Below, piece after piece: positions 26,635 to 35,503 of a stretch of DNA of 64,000 nucleotides. Source of the DNA: Bacillus piscicola. Lineage in GTDB: Bacteria > Bacillota > Bacilli > Bacillales > Marinococcaceae. Positions within the stretch are counted from its first letter, which is position 1. Each line of letters begins with the position of its first letter. The stretch spans positions 25,924 to 89,923 of the forward strand of contig NZ_JAJJJF010000011.1 in assembly GCF_022458745.1 (NCBI RefSeq), given 5' to 3'. Made by a program: the position numbers and the translations under genes. The notes beneath the pieces are model-generated. The model did not search any database, was not told where the DNA came from, and saw only the letters and a program-made list of their open reading frames with translations.

Positions 26635-26719
26635 TATCTATTAGTATAAAGGGAAAGCAGTCATCACACAAACTGTATTCAGAATTTTTTAAATCAAATT
26701 TTCGAAAGGGGGGACGTGT

Positions 26720-28492
26720 GTGTACACAACAGGGACTGCGTTTTTAGAAGCATTACAGGAAGCAGGAGTTTCTTATATTTTTGCCAATCTTGGGAGCGAC
26801 CACCCAGCCATCATCGAGAGCTTGGCCCGGGCCAGGCAAGTCAATAAAGAGCTCCCGACAGTGATTACGTGTCCGCACGAGTTTGCTGCCCTTAGTGCGG
26901 CACATGGATATGCACAGGTAACCGGAGAACCGCAGGCAGTGATGGTGCACGTGGAATGCGGAACACAGAATCTTGGCGGAGCGATTCACAATGCGTCTAG
27001 AAGCAGGGTGCCCGTCTTCATTTTTGCAGGTGCTTCTCCGTACACACAGGAAGGGGAATTAACAGGAAGTCGTAATGAATTCATCCACTGGATTCAAGAT
27101 GTTCCGGATCAGCGCGGAATAGTCCGTGGTTACACGAAGTACGACAATGAGATTCGCTCAGGAACGAACGTGAAGCAGCTCGTTTTCCGCGCTCTGCAGA
27201 TTGCAAAGAGTGATCCGCCAGGACCCGTCTACTTAATGGGCCCACGTGAAGTGATGGAAGAAAAAGCAGAACCGGTCGTACTCGACAAAGAATTGTGGGA
27301 GCCAATTTCCTCAGGCGCGATTGCACCAAGGCCGTTACAGGAGTTGGCAGAAGCACTCGCGACTGCAGAATCTCCGCTTATTGTGACTTCTTACTTAGGG
27401 AGGAACAAGGAAGCGGTTAGTGAACTGGTCCGACTCAGTGAAACGCTAGCTGTCCCCGTAATCGAATCGATACCGCACCAGATGAATTTTCCGCACGAGC
27501 ACCCGATGCACTGTGGGTCAGAGTGGAACACGCCAGGCCAGAATGAGCTCCTCGCGGAAGCAGACCTTGTACTCGTCATTGACAGTGATGTCCCGTGGAT
27601 CCCGATGAAAAATAAGCCGGCTGCCGAAGCGACGATTTATTACATGGATATTGATCCGTTGAAAGAAGATATGCCGCTATGGTACATCCCGTCCAGGAAG
27701 TTTCTCAAGGTTGATTCCTGTACCGCACTTAAGCAGATCAACCATTACATGGCTGAACATCACGGGCTCTTGGATGCCGCCGCTATTGAAAAGCGCTGGG
27801 ACAGGTTCGCCAAGATCCATGATCAACAGTGGATAGAAAAACACCGAAAAGAACAAGCGGAAACCGATATTATCACGCCTGAATATTTGACGGCTTGTGT
27901 AAGGGAAGCGATTGATGAAGAGACCATTGTTTTAAACGAAGGGATCACGAATTACGGAGCTATTTCCAATCATATCGGCGTTAATGTTCCTGGTTCATAC
28001 TACGGAAGCGGCGCCGGATCGCTCGGTTGGAACGGCGGGGCCGCAGTCGGCATGAAACTGGCCAAACCTGAAAAGACGATCGTCAGTTTAACAGGGGACG
28101 GCTCCTACTTATTCAGTGTTCCGTCAACCGTACACTGGATGTCCCAACGTTATAATGCGCCGTTTTTAACGGTGATCTACAACAATTCCGGCTGGAAAGC
28201 GCCAAAAATGTCTACGTTAGGAGTTCATCCGGAAGGTGTTGCCAAACAAACAGAAGGATTTTGGGTAAACTTTGATCCGGAAGCGGACTTGGCGAAAATT
28301 GCGGAAGCCGCCGGGGGTGCCCATCCAATCGATGTAAAGGAACGCACTGCTTTAAAAGAGGCACTCAAGGAGGCCCTGCAAGTTGTTAGAAACGGCAAGT
28401 CCGTTGTTTTAAATGTTAGGATCCCTCACGTCTACGATAATGAAGATTACACGAAGGAAAAAGGAAAATATGAAATGGAGGCAGAATCATGA
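26720..28492 (+). CDS. Thiamine diphosphate-dependent enzyme (2-oxo acid decarboxylase/synthase type)
   Basis: This 590-residue ThDP enzyme has the three-domain layout of the acetolactate synthase/benzoylformate decarboxylase group. The catalytic Glu is in CPHEFAALSAAHGYA (about residue 53). The cofactor motif runs from TGDGSYLF to IYNNSGW (about 455-490). FAGASPY and MGPREVM mark the middle domain. The start is GTG with GAAAGGGGGG ahead. It overlaps the cyclase gene by four bases. It may decarboxylate a 2-oxo acid produced from 2-aminomuconate; the substrate is not known. Confidence 0.85.
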   Translation: MYTTGTAFLEALQEAGVSYIFANLGSDHPAIIESLARARQVNKELPTVITCPHEFAALSAAHGYAQVTGEPQAVMVHVECGTQNLGGAIHNASRSRVPVFIFAGASPYTQEGELTGSRNEFIHWIQDVPDQRGIVRGYTKYDNEIRSGTNVKQLVFRALQIAKSDPPGPVYLMGPREVMEEKAEPVVLDKELWEPISSGAIAPRPLQELAEALATAESPLIVTSYLGRNKEAVSELVRLSETLAVPVIESIPHQMNFPHEHPMHCGSEWNTPGQNELLAEADLVLVIDSDVPWIPMKNKPAAEATIYYMDIDPLKEDMPLWYIPSRKFLKVDSCTALKQINHYMAEHHGLLDAAAIEKRWDRFAKIHDQQWIEKHRKEQAETDIITPEYLTACVREAIDEETIVLNEGITNYGAISNHIGVNVPGSYYGSGAGSLGWNGGAAVGMKLAKPEKTIVSLTGDGSYLFSVPSTVHWMSQRYNAPFLTVIYNNSGWKAPKMSTLGVHPEGVAKQTEGFWVNFDPEADLAKIAEAAGGAHPIDVKERTALKEALKEALQVVRNGKSVVLNVRIPHVYDNEDYTKEKGKYEMEAES

Positions 28493-29277
28493 GTGTGAAA
28501 ACGAATGTGTTAGGAGACTTGCTGGCAAGTATTGTGGATGGAAAAGTGGAAATTGTTGATTTATCCCAAGTCCTAAATGAAGACACACCCGTGATCCAAC
28601 TACCGCCCCCTTTTAAAAACACAGGAGGATTTAAGTTTCTGCCTCTTTCTGAATATGATGAGACCGGGCCTGTTTGCTACTGGAATGACTTCGTTGCCGG
28701 TGAACATTGCGGTACTCACTTTGACGCTCCTGTCCACTGGGTATCCGGAAAAGATGGAGATTCTGTTGACACGTTGCAGATGAAGAACATGATTGGGGAG
28801 GCGTGTGTCATTGACATCACGCAACAGGCAGCGCTTGACCCTGACTATTGCCTCAGCATGGAAGACATCGAAATGTTTGAGAAAGAGCACGGAGAAATTG
28901 CAAGCCAGTCATGGGTGGTTATTCATAGCGGCTGGGCGCAATACAAAGACGATCCAGAGAAGTTTCATAATGTTGGGGAAGATGGTCAGTCGCACACCCC
29001 CGGTATTACAAAAGAAGCATCGATATTTTTGGCAGAAAAACGTGATATTCTCGGAATTGGTGTGGAAACCGTCGGCACCGATGCCGGAATCGCCGGCTCC
29101 TTTGACCCGCCGTTTCCGAATCACCATTACATGCATCAAGCAAACAAATACGGGATCGCCCAGTTGACGAACGTAGAAGCACTGCCGCCCAGAGGCTCTT
29201 TGCTGATCGTGAATCCGTTAAAAATTGAAAGAGGAAGCGGCAGCCCCGTGCGTGCCATTGCCCTCGTACAGAAATAA
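28489..29277 (+). CDS. Cyclase-family metal hydrolase (kynurenine formamidase-like)
   Basis: This 262-residue cyclase-family protein (Pfam PF04199) has the metal-binding motif HCGTHFDAPVHW near residue 74. VVIHSGWAQY and GVETVGTDAG complete the usual active site. Relatives include arylformamidase (KynB) and isatin hydrolase. It is longer than KynB (~208 residues), so formylkynurenine may not be its substrate. The ATG overlaps the ThDP gene stop (ATGA), which suggests both act on one intermediate. Confidence 0.82.
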   Translation: MSVKTNVLGDLLASIVDGKVEIVDLSQVLNEDTPVIQLPPPFKNTGGFKFLPLSEYDETGPVCYWNDFVAGEHCGTHFDAPVHWVSGKDGDSVDTLQMKNMIGEACVIDITQQAALDPDYCLSMEDIEMFEKEHGEIASQSWVVIHSGWAQYKDDPEKFHNVGEDGQSHTPGITKEASIFLAEKRDILGIGVETVGTDAGIAGSFDPPFPNHHYMHQANKYGIAQLTNVEALPPRGSLLIVNPLKIERGSGSPVRAIALVQK

Positions 29278-29351
29278 ATATTTCTCTGTGTTTTTTATGG
29301 CGATGGAGCCATTGCATTATAGTACAATTAACCATATAAGGGGATGATTAC

Positions 29352-30839
29352 ATGGAGAAAATGAAACAAACAGTTGATGTAAATTTAGACAAACAGTACG
29401 GACCGTTTATTAACGGCGAGATCGTCGAGCCGGCAAACGGCTACATCGACGCGGTTAACGCTGCTACCGGAAAATTATTGTCCACGATCGGACGCGGCGG
29501 CGAAGAGGACATTGACCGGGCGGTGAAAGCTGCACGAGAGGCTTTTCCGAGCTGGGCTAATACGCTCATCGAGGAGCGGTCCGCTTTGTTGAACAAAATC
29601 GCGGACGTGCTGGAAGAAAACCAGGAACGTTTGAAAACGATTGAGTGTATGGACACGGGACGAGCGCTTCATGAATTCGACCTGGACTATCAACTGGCAA
29701 TCTATCAATTTCGTTATTTCGCTTCGGCCATTCTTACCTATGAAGGTGCGTCCCGCCCGGTGCAAAACGGACACCTGATTGTGAAAAAGGAACCGCTCGG
29801 TGTATGTGCTCAGATTATCCCATGGAACGTACCGATGATTATGGCTTCCTTCAAACTAGCACCGGCAATCGCCGCCGGGAACACGGTCGTATTAAAGCCA
29901 GCAGAAGATGCCTGCCTGTCGATTATGGAATTCGCGAAGTTGCTGGCCGATGTTCTACCAAAAGGTGTCATCAATGTGGTACCGGGATATGGAACGGAAG
30001 CTGGTCAGGCGCTCATTGATCACCCAGATGTTGATAAACTGGCATTCACAGGAAGTGTGGAGGTTGGGCGACTAGTCGGCAAAACAGCCGGCGAGCGCAT
30101 TCTTCCTGTTACGCTCGAACTTGGCGGGAAAGCGCCGCATATTGTTTTCCCTGACGTAGATATCGATCGTGCTGTCGAAAATGCAACACTCGGCTACACT
30201 TTTTTTAACGGCGAAAGCTGCATCCTCGGTACCCGCTTGCTTATTCATGAAGACATTTACGATGAATTTGTTGAAAAATTAATCGAACGGGCGAAAGAAG
30301 TGAAAATCGGCGACCCACTCGACCGCTCGACAAGGCTCGCTTCCCTCATAAACGAAAAACAGGGAAAACGAGTGCTCGGATACTTCGATATTGCCAGGGA
30401 AGAAGGGGCCAAAATTTTATACGGAGGCAACCGAGTCACTGTTCCGGGCAATGAACATGGGTACTTCATTGAACCAACTATTATTGAAGCAGAGCCGCAT
30501 ATGCGAATTGCTCAAGAAGAGATCTTTGGGCCGGCTGCCACCGTTACGCGCTGGAGCGATGTGGATGAAGTTATTAAGATGGCAAACGACGTTGACTACG
30601 GTTTGGCTGCCGGTATCATGACCGAAGACCTTGAAAAAGCGCTCGACACAGCCAACAAAATGGAAGCAGGCAGCGTGTGGATTAACTCTTACTTCAACTT
30701 CCAGTCCGGCGCTCCGTTCGGCGGCTATAAAAACAGCGGTATCGGAAGAGAATACAGCAAGGAAGCGTTAGATGAGTACAGCCAATCCAAAAGCATTGTC
30801 GCCGCTTATCAACTACCGCCAGCCGGATTTTTTAAATAA
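29352..30839 (+). CDS. Aldehyde dehydrogenase (possible 2-aminomuconate semialdehyde dehydrogenase)
   Basis: A 495-residue ALDH. The catalytic Cys is in NGESCILGTR (about residue 293), Glu in TLELGGKAPH, plus IIPWNVPMIM, FTGSVEVGR and EEIFGPAATV. The start ATG has AAGGGGATG upstream. It is the last gene of the plus-strand cluster and is followed by a very strong terminator. The pathway needs a 2-aminomuconate semialdehyde dehydrogenase and this is the nearest candidate, but it could act on the aldehyde made by the ThDP enzyme instead. Confidence 0.85.
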   Translation: MEKMKQTVDVNLDKQYGPFINGEIVEPANGYIDAVNAATGKLLSTIGRGGEEDIDRAVKAAREAFPSWANTLIEERSALLNKIADVLEENQERLKTIECMDTGRALHEFDLDYQLAIYQFRYFASAILTYEGASRPVQNGHLIVKKEPLGVCAQIIPWNVPMIMASFKLAPAIAAGNTVVLKPAEDACLSIMEFAKLLADVLPKGVINVVPGYGTEAGQALIDHPDVDKLAFTGSVEVGRLVGKTAGERILPVTLELGGKAPHIVFPDVDIDRAVENATLGYTFFNGESCILGTRLLIHEDIYDEFVEKLIERAKEVKIGDPLDRSTRLASLINEKQGKRVLGYFDIAREEGAKILYGGNRVTVPGNEHGYFIEPTIIEAEPHMRIAQEEIFGPAATVTRWSDVDEVIKMANDVDYGLAAGIMTEDLEKALDTANKMEAGSVWINSYFNFQSGAPFGGYKNSGIGREYSKEALDEYSQSKSIVAAYQLPPAGFFK

Positions 30840-30850
30840 GGAACCGAGAG

Positions 30851-30893
30851 AAAAAAGCCAAAACAGTGCATCAAACGCTGTTTTGGCTTTTTT
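30851..30893 (+). terminator. Strong Rho-independent terminator after the anthranilate cluster
   Basis: A perfect 16-bp stem (AAAAAAGCCAAAACAG with CTGTTTTGGCTTTTTT) has an 11-base loop and a T-rich arm. Confidence 0.95.
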
Positions 30894-30948
30894 GTGGAGC
30901 AAAGGGGTCTTCCTAGGCGAATGATACTGTGAAAATGGGGTCAACACG

Positions 30949-31308
30949 CAATAACGACACCATAGGAACTCTATGAAGCTATGAACACCAAGAGAGTGAG
31001 AAATAACAGCACCGTAGGGGCTCAATGACACCATGAAATGGAAGAAAGCAGAAAATAGTGTCGTCATAGAGGTTCTATGAAGCATTGAAACCGGGATGAA
31101 TCAAAAATAGCGACGTCGTAGTGCTCCTATGACGTCACTATTTTGAAATGAACGGAAGATAATAGCTTCATAGGGTATCAATGACGTCATGAAAATTAGC
31201 TGATAAAAAAATAACGACGCCCTAGGGGGTGTATCGTGTCGTGAAAACGGGATAGGTGAAAAAACAGTGACGTCATAGGGCTTCTATGACACGTCACAAA
31301 ATGATAAG
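30949..31308 (+). repeat. Array B: seven 52-bp-period hairpin repeats
   Basis: This fills most of the 510-base gap 30840-31349 between two convergent catabolic operons. Anchors (CATAG-equivalent) are at 30961, 31013, 31065, 31117, 31169, 31221 and 31274: five steps of exactly 52, then one of 53. A decayed copy with CCTAGG lies at about 30897-30948. The unit at 31107-31135 has nearly perfect arms GACGTCGTAG/CTATGACGTC. The bases between units are not conserved. No gene is seen. Confidence 0.9.
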
Positions 31309-31349
31309 GTAGAACATCTTTGATTACACCTTCGAACCTTGTTTGGATA

Positions 31350-32552
31350 TTAGCGGATATTCTCGACAGCAACCGATATTCCTTGGCCGACGCCGATGCA
31401 CATGGTCGCAAGCCCGCGGCCGACATCGCGTTTTTTCATTTCGTGAATCAGTGTTGTTAAAATCCGCGCCCCGCTGGCGCCGAGTGGGTGACCAAATGCA
31501 ATCGCGCCGCCGTTTACGTTCACTTTCTCCGCGTCTAATTTCAGCTGTTTGATACACTCGAGCGACTGCGAGGCGAAAGCTTCATTTAGTTCTACGAGAT
31601 CAAAGTCACTGGTGGTAAGCCCTGTCCGTCGCATCAGCTTTTGTGTGGCGGCGATCGGTCCGATTCCCATAATGGAAGGTTCGACACCAGAAGTCGCAGA
31701 GGCACGAAACGTTACCAGTGGTTTCAAACCGAGTTCTTTGGCGCGCGCTTCGCTCATGATTAATAATGCGGATGCGCCGTCATTGACTCCGGAAGCATTG
31801 CCGGCGGTAACTGTTCCATTAGGAAAGAGCGCAGGTAGCTTGTTTAACTTTTCGAGTGTGGTGGTTGGACGCGGATGTTCATCTGTGTCAACGATTGTTT
31901 TGTTCCCTTTTTTGTCATGAATCGTAACAGGGACGATTTCTTCCTTGAAGCGATCTTTTTCCATCGCTGCTTTTGCTTTGGTTTGGCTGGAAAAAGCAAA
32001 TTCGTCTTGGGCTGCCCGCGAAATTTCAAAACGTTTGGCGACGTTTTCAGCTGTTTCCGGCATGGAGTCCGTTCCGTACATTTCTTTTAGTTTCGGGTTT
32101 GGAAAGCGCCAGCCGATAGTTGTATCCAACAGTTCCATATTGCCGCGTGGGAATTCTTTTTCCGGTTTTTTCATGACCAATGGTGCACGAGTCATGCTTT
32201 CAGTCCCGCCGGCGATCATAATATCGGCCTCTCCAGCAAGAATGGAGCGGGATGCCATGCTGACAGCGTCAAGACCAGAACCACAGAGACGATTAATCGT
32301 TGTGCCGCTCACGGTTTGCGGAAGGCCTGCCAGAAGAAGGGACATGCGCGCGACGTTGCGGTTTTCTTCACCAGCGCCATTGGCATTTCCAAAAATGACA
32401 TCATCAATTTCATCGGCAGGAAGATTAGGGTTTCGTTCTAGTAAGGCTTTAATGACAACTGCACCCAAATCGTCAGGGCGTACATCTTTAAGAGCCCCCT
32501 TGTAGCGTCCGATCGGGGTGCGGACGGCATCAACAATGACGACATTGCTCAT
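31350..32552 (-). CDS. pcaF: Thiolase (beta-ketoadipyl-CoA thiolase, PcaF-type)
   Basis: This 400-residue thiolase has the acyl-binding Cys in NRLCGSGLDAV (about residue 89), His in GHPLGASGAR and second Cys in CIGVGQG near the C-terminus. It cleaves 3-oxoadipyl-CoA to succinyl-CoA and acetyl-CoA at the end of the beta-ketoadipate pathway. The ATG overlaps the pcaJ stop (ATGA). The downstream neighbour is repeat array B. A generic acetyl-CoA acetyltransferase is the alternative, made less likely by context. Confidence 0.9.
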   Translation of the reverse strand: MSNVVIVDAVRTPIGRYKGALKDVRPDDLGAVVIKALLERNPNLPADEIDDVIFGNANGAGEENRNVARMSLLLAGLPQTVSGTTINRLCGSGLDAVSMASRSILAGEADIMIAGGTESMTRAPLVMKKPEKEFPRGNMELLDTTIGWRFPNPKLKEMYGTDSMPETAENVAKRFEISRAAQDEFAFSSQTKAKAAMEKDRFKEEIVPVTIHDKKGNKTIVDTDEHPRPTTTLEKLNKLPALFPNGTVTAGNASGVNDGASALLIMSEARAKELGLKPLVTFRASATSGVEPSIMGIGPIAATQKLMRRTGLTTSDFDLVELNEAFASQSLECIKQLKLDAEKVNVNGGAIAFGHPLGASGARILTTLIHEMKKRDVGRGLATMCIGVGQGISVAVENIR

Positions 32553-33202
32553 TTTGCATTCTCCTTTTCCGAAAGCATGTCACTGACCCGGTAGGATGCT
32601 GTAGTATTGTCTTTTACTTCCGCAAGTGTTGCGTCTCCCATTAATTCGGTCAGTTCATAGCCGTCATCTCGCCATTCAAAAACAGCAAGATCGGTTATGA
32701 TCGTGTCCGCACGACGTGTCGAGGTGATCGGATACGTGCATGATTCCACAAATTTAGGTGATCCGTCTTTCGCTGTGTGGTTTGTCGTAATAATTATTTT
32801 TTTGGCACCGGCGATTAAGTCCATCGCCCCGCCGACTCCGATAATATCTTTTCCGGGAATCGCCCAGTTTGCCACCCGTCCTTGTGAGTCGATTTGGAGA
32901 GCACCGAGGATGGCAACATCGACATGGCCGCCGCGGATCATCGCAAATGAATCGGCACTATGAAAATAAGAAGCACCAATCGCTTCTCCGACCGGCAGTT
33001 TGCCGGCATTGACAATCAATGGATCGATATCCTCTTCTTCCACTGAAGTGACCCCGAGCAAGCCGTTTTCTGTATGCAGATAATAGTTTTCTTGGTCTAG
33101 ATAGTTGGCTACAAGTGTTGGGATACCGATTCCTAAATTAATAATCGAGTGGGGGACGAGTTGTTCCGCAGCTTTTTTGGCAATCAATTCCTTATTACTC
33201 AC
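32549..33202 (-). CDS. pcaJ: 3-oxoacid CoA-transferase subunit B
   Basis: The 217-residue beta subunit has the catalytic Glu in LHTENGLLG (about residue 44) and GGAMDLIAGAKKI. With subunit A it moves CoA from succinyl-CoA to 3-oxoadipate. The start is GTG at 33202, eight bases inside pcaI, and the stop overlaps the thiolase start. This indicates tight coupling. Confidence 0.93.
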   Translation of the reverse strand: MSNKELIAKKAAEQLVPHSIINLGIGIPTLVANYLDQENYYLHTENGLLGVTSVEEEDIDPLIVNAGKLPVGEAIGASYFHSADSFAMIRGGHVDVAILGALQIDSQGRVANWAIPGKDIIGVGGAMDLIAGAKKIIITTNHTAKDGSPKFVESCTYPITSTRRADTIITDLAVFEWRDDGYELTELMGDATLAEVKDNTTASYRVSDMLSEKENAK

Positions 33203-33887
33203 GCTCTTTCACCCCGTCTTTCGTTAAAATTAACCGGCTTGTAATTACAGCGTCGACGTATAAATGTGGTGTGACAATTTCTTCAGGTGACAGTTCTCCA
33301 GGTTCAACGATCTCATCGACTTCTGCTATTACATATTTTGCTGCCGTCGCCATAATTGGATTGAAATTCCTTGCCGTCTTGTAGTAAACCAGATTTCCAT
33401 TCGTGTCAGCTTTCCAGGCACGAACCAAGGCAACATCAGCTTTCAATGCCTTTTCAAACAAGTAGGTTTCCCCGTCGATGTCTTTCGTTTCTTTTCCATT
33501 GGCTAGCTCCGTGCCTACTGCCGTTTTTGTGAAAAAACCGCCAATTCCGGCACCGCCAGCACGGATTGCTTCAGAAAAAGTCCCTTGTGGCAGTAATTCC
33601 AGCTCCAGCTTCCCGGCATTGTACCACTGTGCAACTTCGCGGTTGCTCGTAAAATAAGAGCCAATTGCTTTTTTAAATTTTCCTTGCTGTAGAAGAATGC
33701 CAAGTCCTTTTCCTGTTTCTCCGACGTTGTTACTGATCACTGTCAGCTCAGCAGCTTCGTGGCGGGTGAGTTCGTCGATTAGCGTCAGCGGGCTTCCGAT
33801 CAGCCCGAAACCGCCGACCATAAGAGTGTCGCCTGTTTTGACGTTTTGGATGACTTCTTCAGCTTTCGTTATCGTCGTTACACTCAT
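33195..33887 (-). CDS. pcaI: 3-oxoacid CoA-transferase subunit A
   Basis: The 230-residue alpha subunit has the glycine-rich GDTLMVGGFGLIGSP near residue 19, GAGIGGFFTKTAVGT and an ALVRAWKADTNGN segment. It forms the CoA-transferase with the next gene. The ATG overlaps the hydrolase stop (ATGA), and the gene lies in the DUF3237-hydrolase-pcaI-pcaJ-thiolase operon. Confidence 0.93.
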   Translation of the reverse strand: MSVTTITKAEEVIQNVKTGDTLMVGGFGLIGSPLTLIDELTRHEAAELTVISNNVGETGKGLGILLQQGKFKKAIGSYFTSNREVAQWYNAGKLELELLPQGTFSEAIRAGGAGIGGFFTKTAVGTELANGKETKDIDGETYLFEKALKADVALVRAWKADTNGNLVYYKTARNFNPIMATAAKYVIAEVDEIVEPGELSPEEIVTPHLYVDAVITSRLILTKDGVKERE

Positions 33888-34729
33888 GATTTCACCTCTC
33901 TCTTGGATAAAAAAGATTTGATCTGACGAAGGAGTCCCGGCTGTTTATTAAAGACGAGTTCGTAATGGTTCACCGGCGTTATTTCTGTTTGAAGATTACG
34001 CATCGCTTCTTGGGTTTCCGTATAACTTTCTTTTGTGAATAGCGAGCGCTTGCCGCCAATAGAACCGGTCGCGATTACGAGCAGCACCGGACAGGTGAGA
34101 GCCTTCCCTGATTCATGGGGGGAAAAGGAATAAAAGCTTTCGAAGTCCCTTTCCATTACTTCTGCAGTAGATTTATGACGCCAGTCCTTGCCGTCCGGTT
34201 GAATTTCATAGCGTACTATTTCTTCTAAGGTGTCATCCCAATCAATTTTTAAATTCGTATAAAGCTTCTTCGTTGCTTCTGTATAATCCTCAGCCGATGG
34301 ATAGGATTGCTTCATACGGCCAAGGGAAGGAAGGACGAGCTCGCGCGCTGTATCATCGGCATTTCCCGCACCGTCTAGAAGTATAAGAGCTTCGACATCC
34401 GGTAAACGGCTGGCTGTGATAGCACAAATATACGCCCCCATGGAATAACCCATTAAGATTGGTTTCTTGATCCCCAAGGTGTTGATCAAGTCGACCAGAT
34501 CATCGGCATGGGTAAAGATAGACGAATCTTGAGGGGCGGGATCACTATTTCCACGTCCACGGATATCGTAACTAACAAAGCGATACGTTCCTGACAGAGC
34601 TTCTTGGTAATGATGGAACTGGTGATGGTTTCCTGTCAGGCCATGGGCTGCGATAATCGTCCCTTCCTCACCAGGGGTGTCATGAACATAGAGATTATGA
34701 CCATTCTTCAGTGTGATGTACTCTCCCAT
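33884..34729 (-). CDS. Alpha/beta hydrolase, probable 3-oxoadipate enol-lactonase
   Basis: This 281-residue hydrolase has HGLTGNHHQF, YDIRGRGNSD and nucleophile elbow GYSMGAY (about residue 95). The C-terminal His is in PVNHYELVF. Position immediately before pcaIJ and downstream of catB on the same strand points to PcaD-type hydrolysis of 3-oxoadipate enol-lactone. Sequence alone does not distinguish it from other small ester hydrolases. Confidence 0.75.
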   Translation of the reverse strand: MGEYITLKNGHNLYVHDTPGEEGTIIAAHGLTGNHHQFHHYQEALSGTYRFVSYDIRGRGNSDPAPQDSSIFTHADDLVDLINTLGIKKPILMGYSMGAYICAITASRLPDVEALILLDGAGNADDTARELVLPSLGRMKQSYPSAEDYTEATKKLYTNLKIDWDDTLEEIVRYEIQPDGKDWRHKSTAEVMERDFESFYSFSPHESGKALTCPVLLVIATGSIGGKRSLFTKESYTETQEAMRNLQTEITPVNHYELVFNKQPGLLRQIKSFLSKREVKS

Positions 34730-34752
34730 TGCAGTCCTCTCCTTTCCTGTTT

Positions 34753-35220
34753 TTACTCCACGGTATAGATGGAATAATTTACCCCACCCGGCAGACGAAT
34801 ACCTTTTGAAACGAAAACGCGGCGGTTCAGCCAGTCATATTTTGGGGATGCTGTTTCGAAAATCGGTGACGTCCGGAAATAGTATTCGTCCGGGTCGACG
34901 TCTTCATTGTTATCAAGCCGCTTCAAGACTTCTGGCGTGCCTGTACGGATTCCGCGGTACGTCATCATAATGAGCGCATCATCGTCTGTCTTTAAAAGAA
35001 TACGTACATCTTGAATGATGGTGCCGTCTTCGCGGACAGTAATCCAATCGTCGCCTCCGGGAATGACTTCCGCGTTTAAATGGTCACCGCGGAGTGCTCC
35101 GCCGGTTACCCGGATGACCCGTCGGTTTCCGATCGGAGTTTTTCCGGGAAGATGAGCTCCTTCTACAGTAAGCTCCATGTCACATAAAAAAGAAAGAGAG
35201 GGAGGTGGCAAATGTTGCAT
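34753..35220 (-). CDS. DUF3237 family protein
   Basis: The 155-residue protein matches DUF3237 (Pfam PF11578): RVTGGALRGDHLNAEVIPGG, WITVREDGTIIQDVRILLKT, MTYRGIRTG and a closing DYYFRTSPIFET-like region. It has no signal peptide. The ATG lies nine bases after AAAAGGAGC. It is first in the operon with the enol-lactonase-like hydrolase, pcaIJ and thiolase. The family has no settled function. Since no muconolactone isomerase gene is visible, this protein is a candidate for that missing step (inference). Confidence 0.82.
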   Translation of the reverse strand: MQHLPPPSLSFLCDMELTVEGAHLPGKTPIGNRRVIRVTGGALRGDHLNAEVIPGGDDWITVREDGTIIQDVRILLKTDDDALIMMTYRGIRTGTPEVLKRLDNNEDVDPDEYYFRTSPIFETASPKYDWLNRRVFVSKGIRLPGGVNYSIYTVE

Positions 35221-35423
35221 GGATCAACGCTCCTTTTGATAGATTTCTATACTTTTTATAAGCTGCATTTGAATCAATACATAAGTGATTAATTAGGTCA
35301 AAAAGATGAACAATCACATAAAAATTCAGTTAAATATCGCGCTATAATTGCAAATACTACCTGTTGATTGTAACGGAAAGCGTCCGCCTGCAGTGAAAAT
35401 CAAAAACACTACACTATTTTCAA

Positions 35424-35457
35424 ATCATTCGTATTTGAACAACTGTATTTGAATGAT
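35424..35457. promoter_or_regulatory. Inverted repeat with two direct GTATTTGAA copies
   Basis: ATCATTC (35424-35430) and GAATGAT (35451-35457) flank two copies of GTATTTGAA starting 14 bases apart (35431 and 35445). It lies between catB and the DUF3237 operon, upstream of the latter. It may be a regulator binding site for the beta-ketoadipate genes. Confidence 0.4.
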
Positions 35458-35503
35458 GAAATGGACTCTATTATTTAAAAAAACTGTAATTAGTCAAATG
35501 ACA

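Noticed and set aside
28489..29277. Firm call of kynurenine formamidase (kynB)
   Set aside because: The motif is shared by the whole cyclase family, the protein is longer than KynB, and no tryptophan dioxygenase or kynureninase gene is nearby.
30949..31308. CRISPR array (regular repeat spacing)
   Set aside because: Only the period is constant; repeat sequence varies strongly between units and no identical direct repeats or cas genes are present.
31945..32505. 186-residue plus-strand open frame
   Set aside because: It is antisense to the clear thiolase gene and has no family features.
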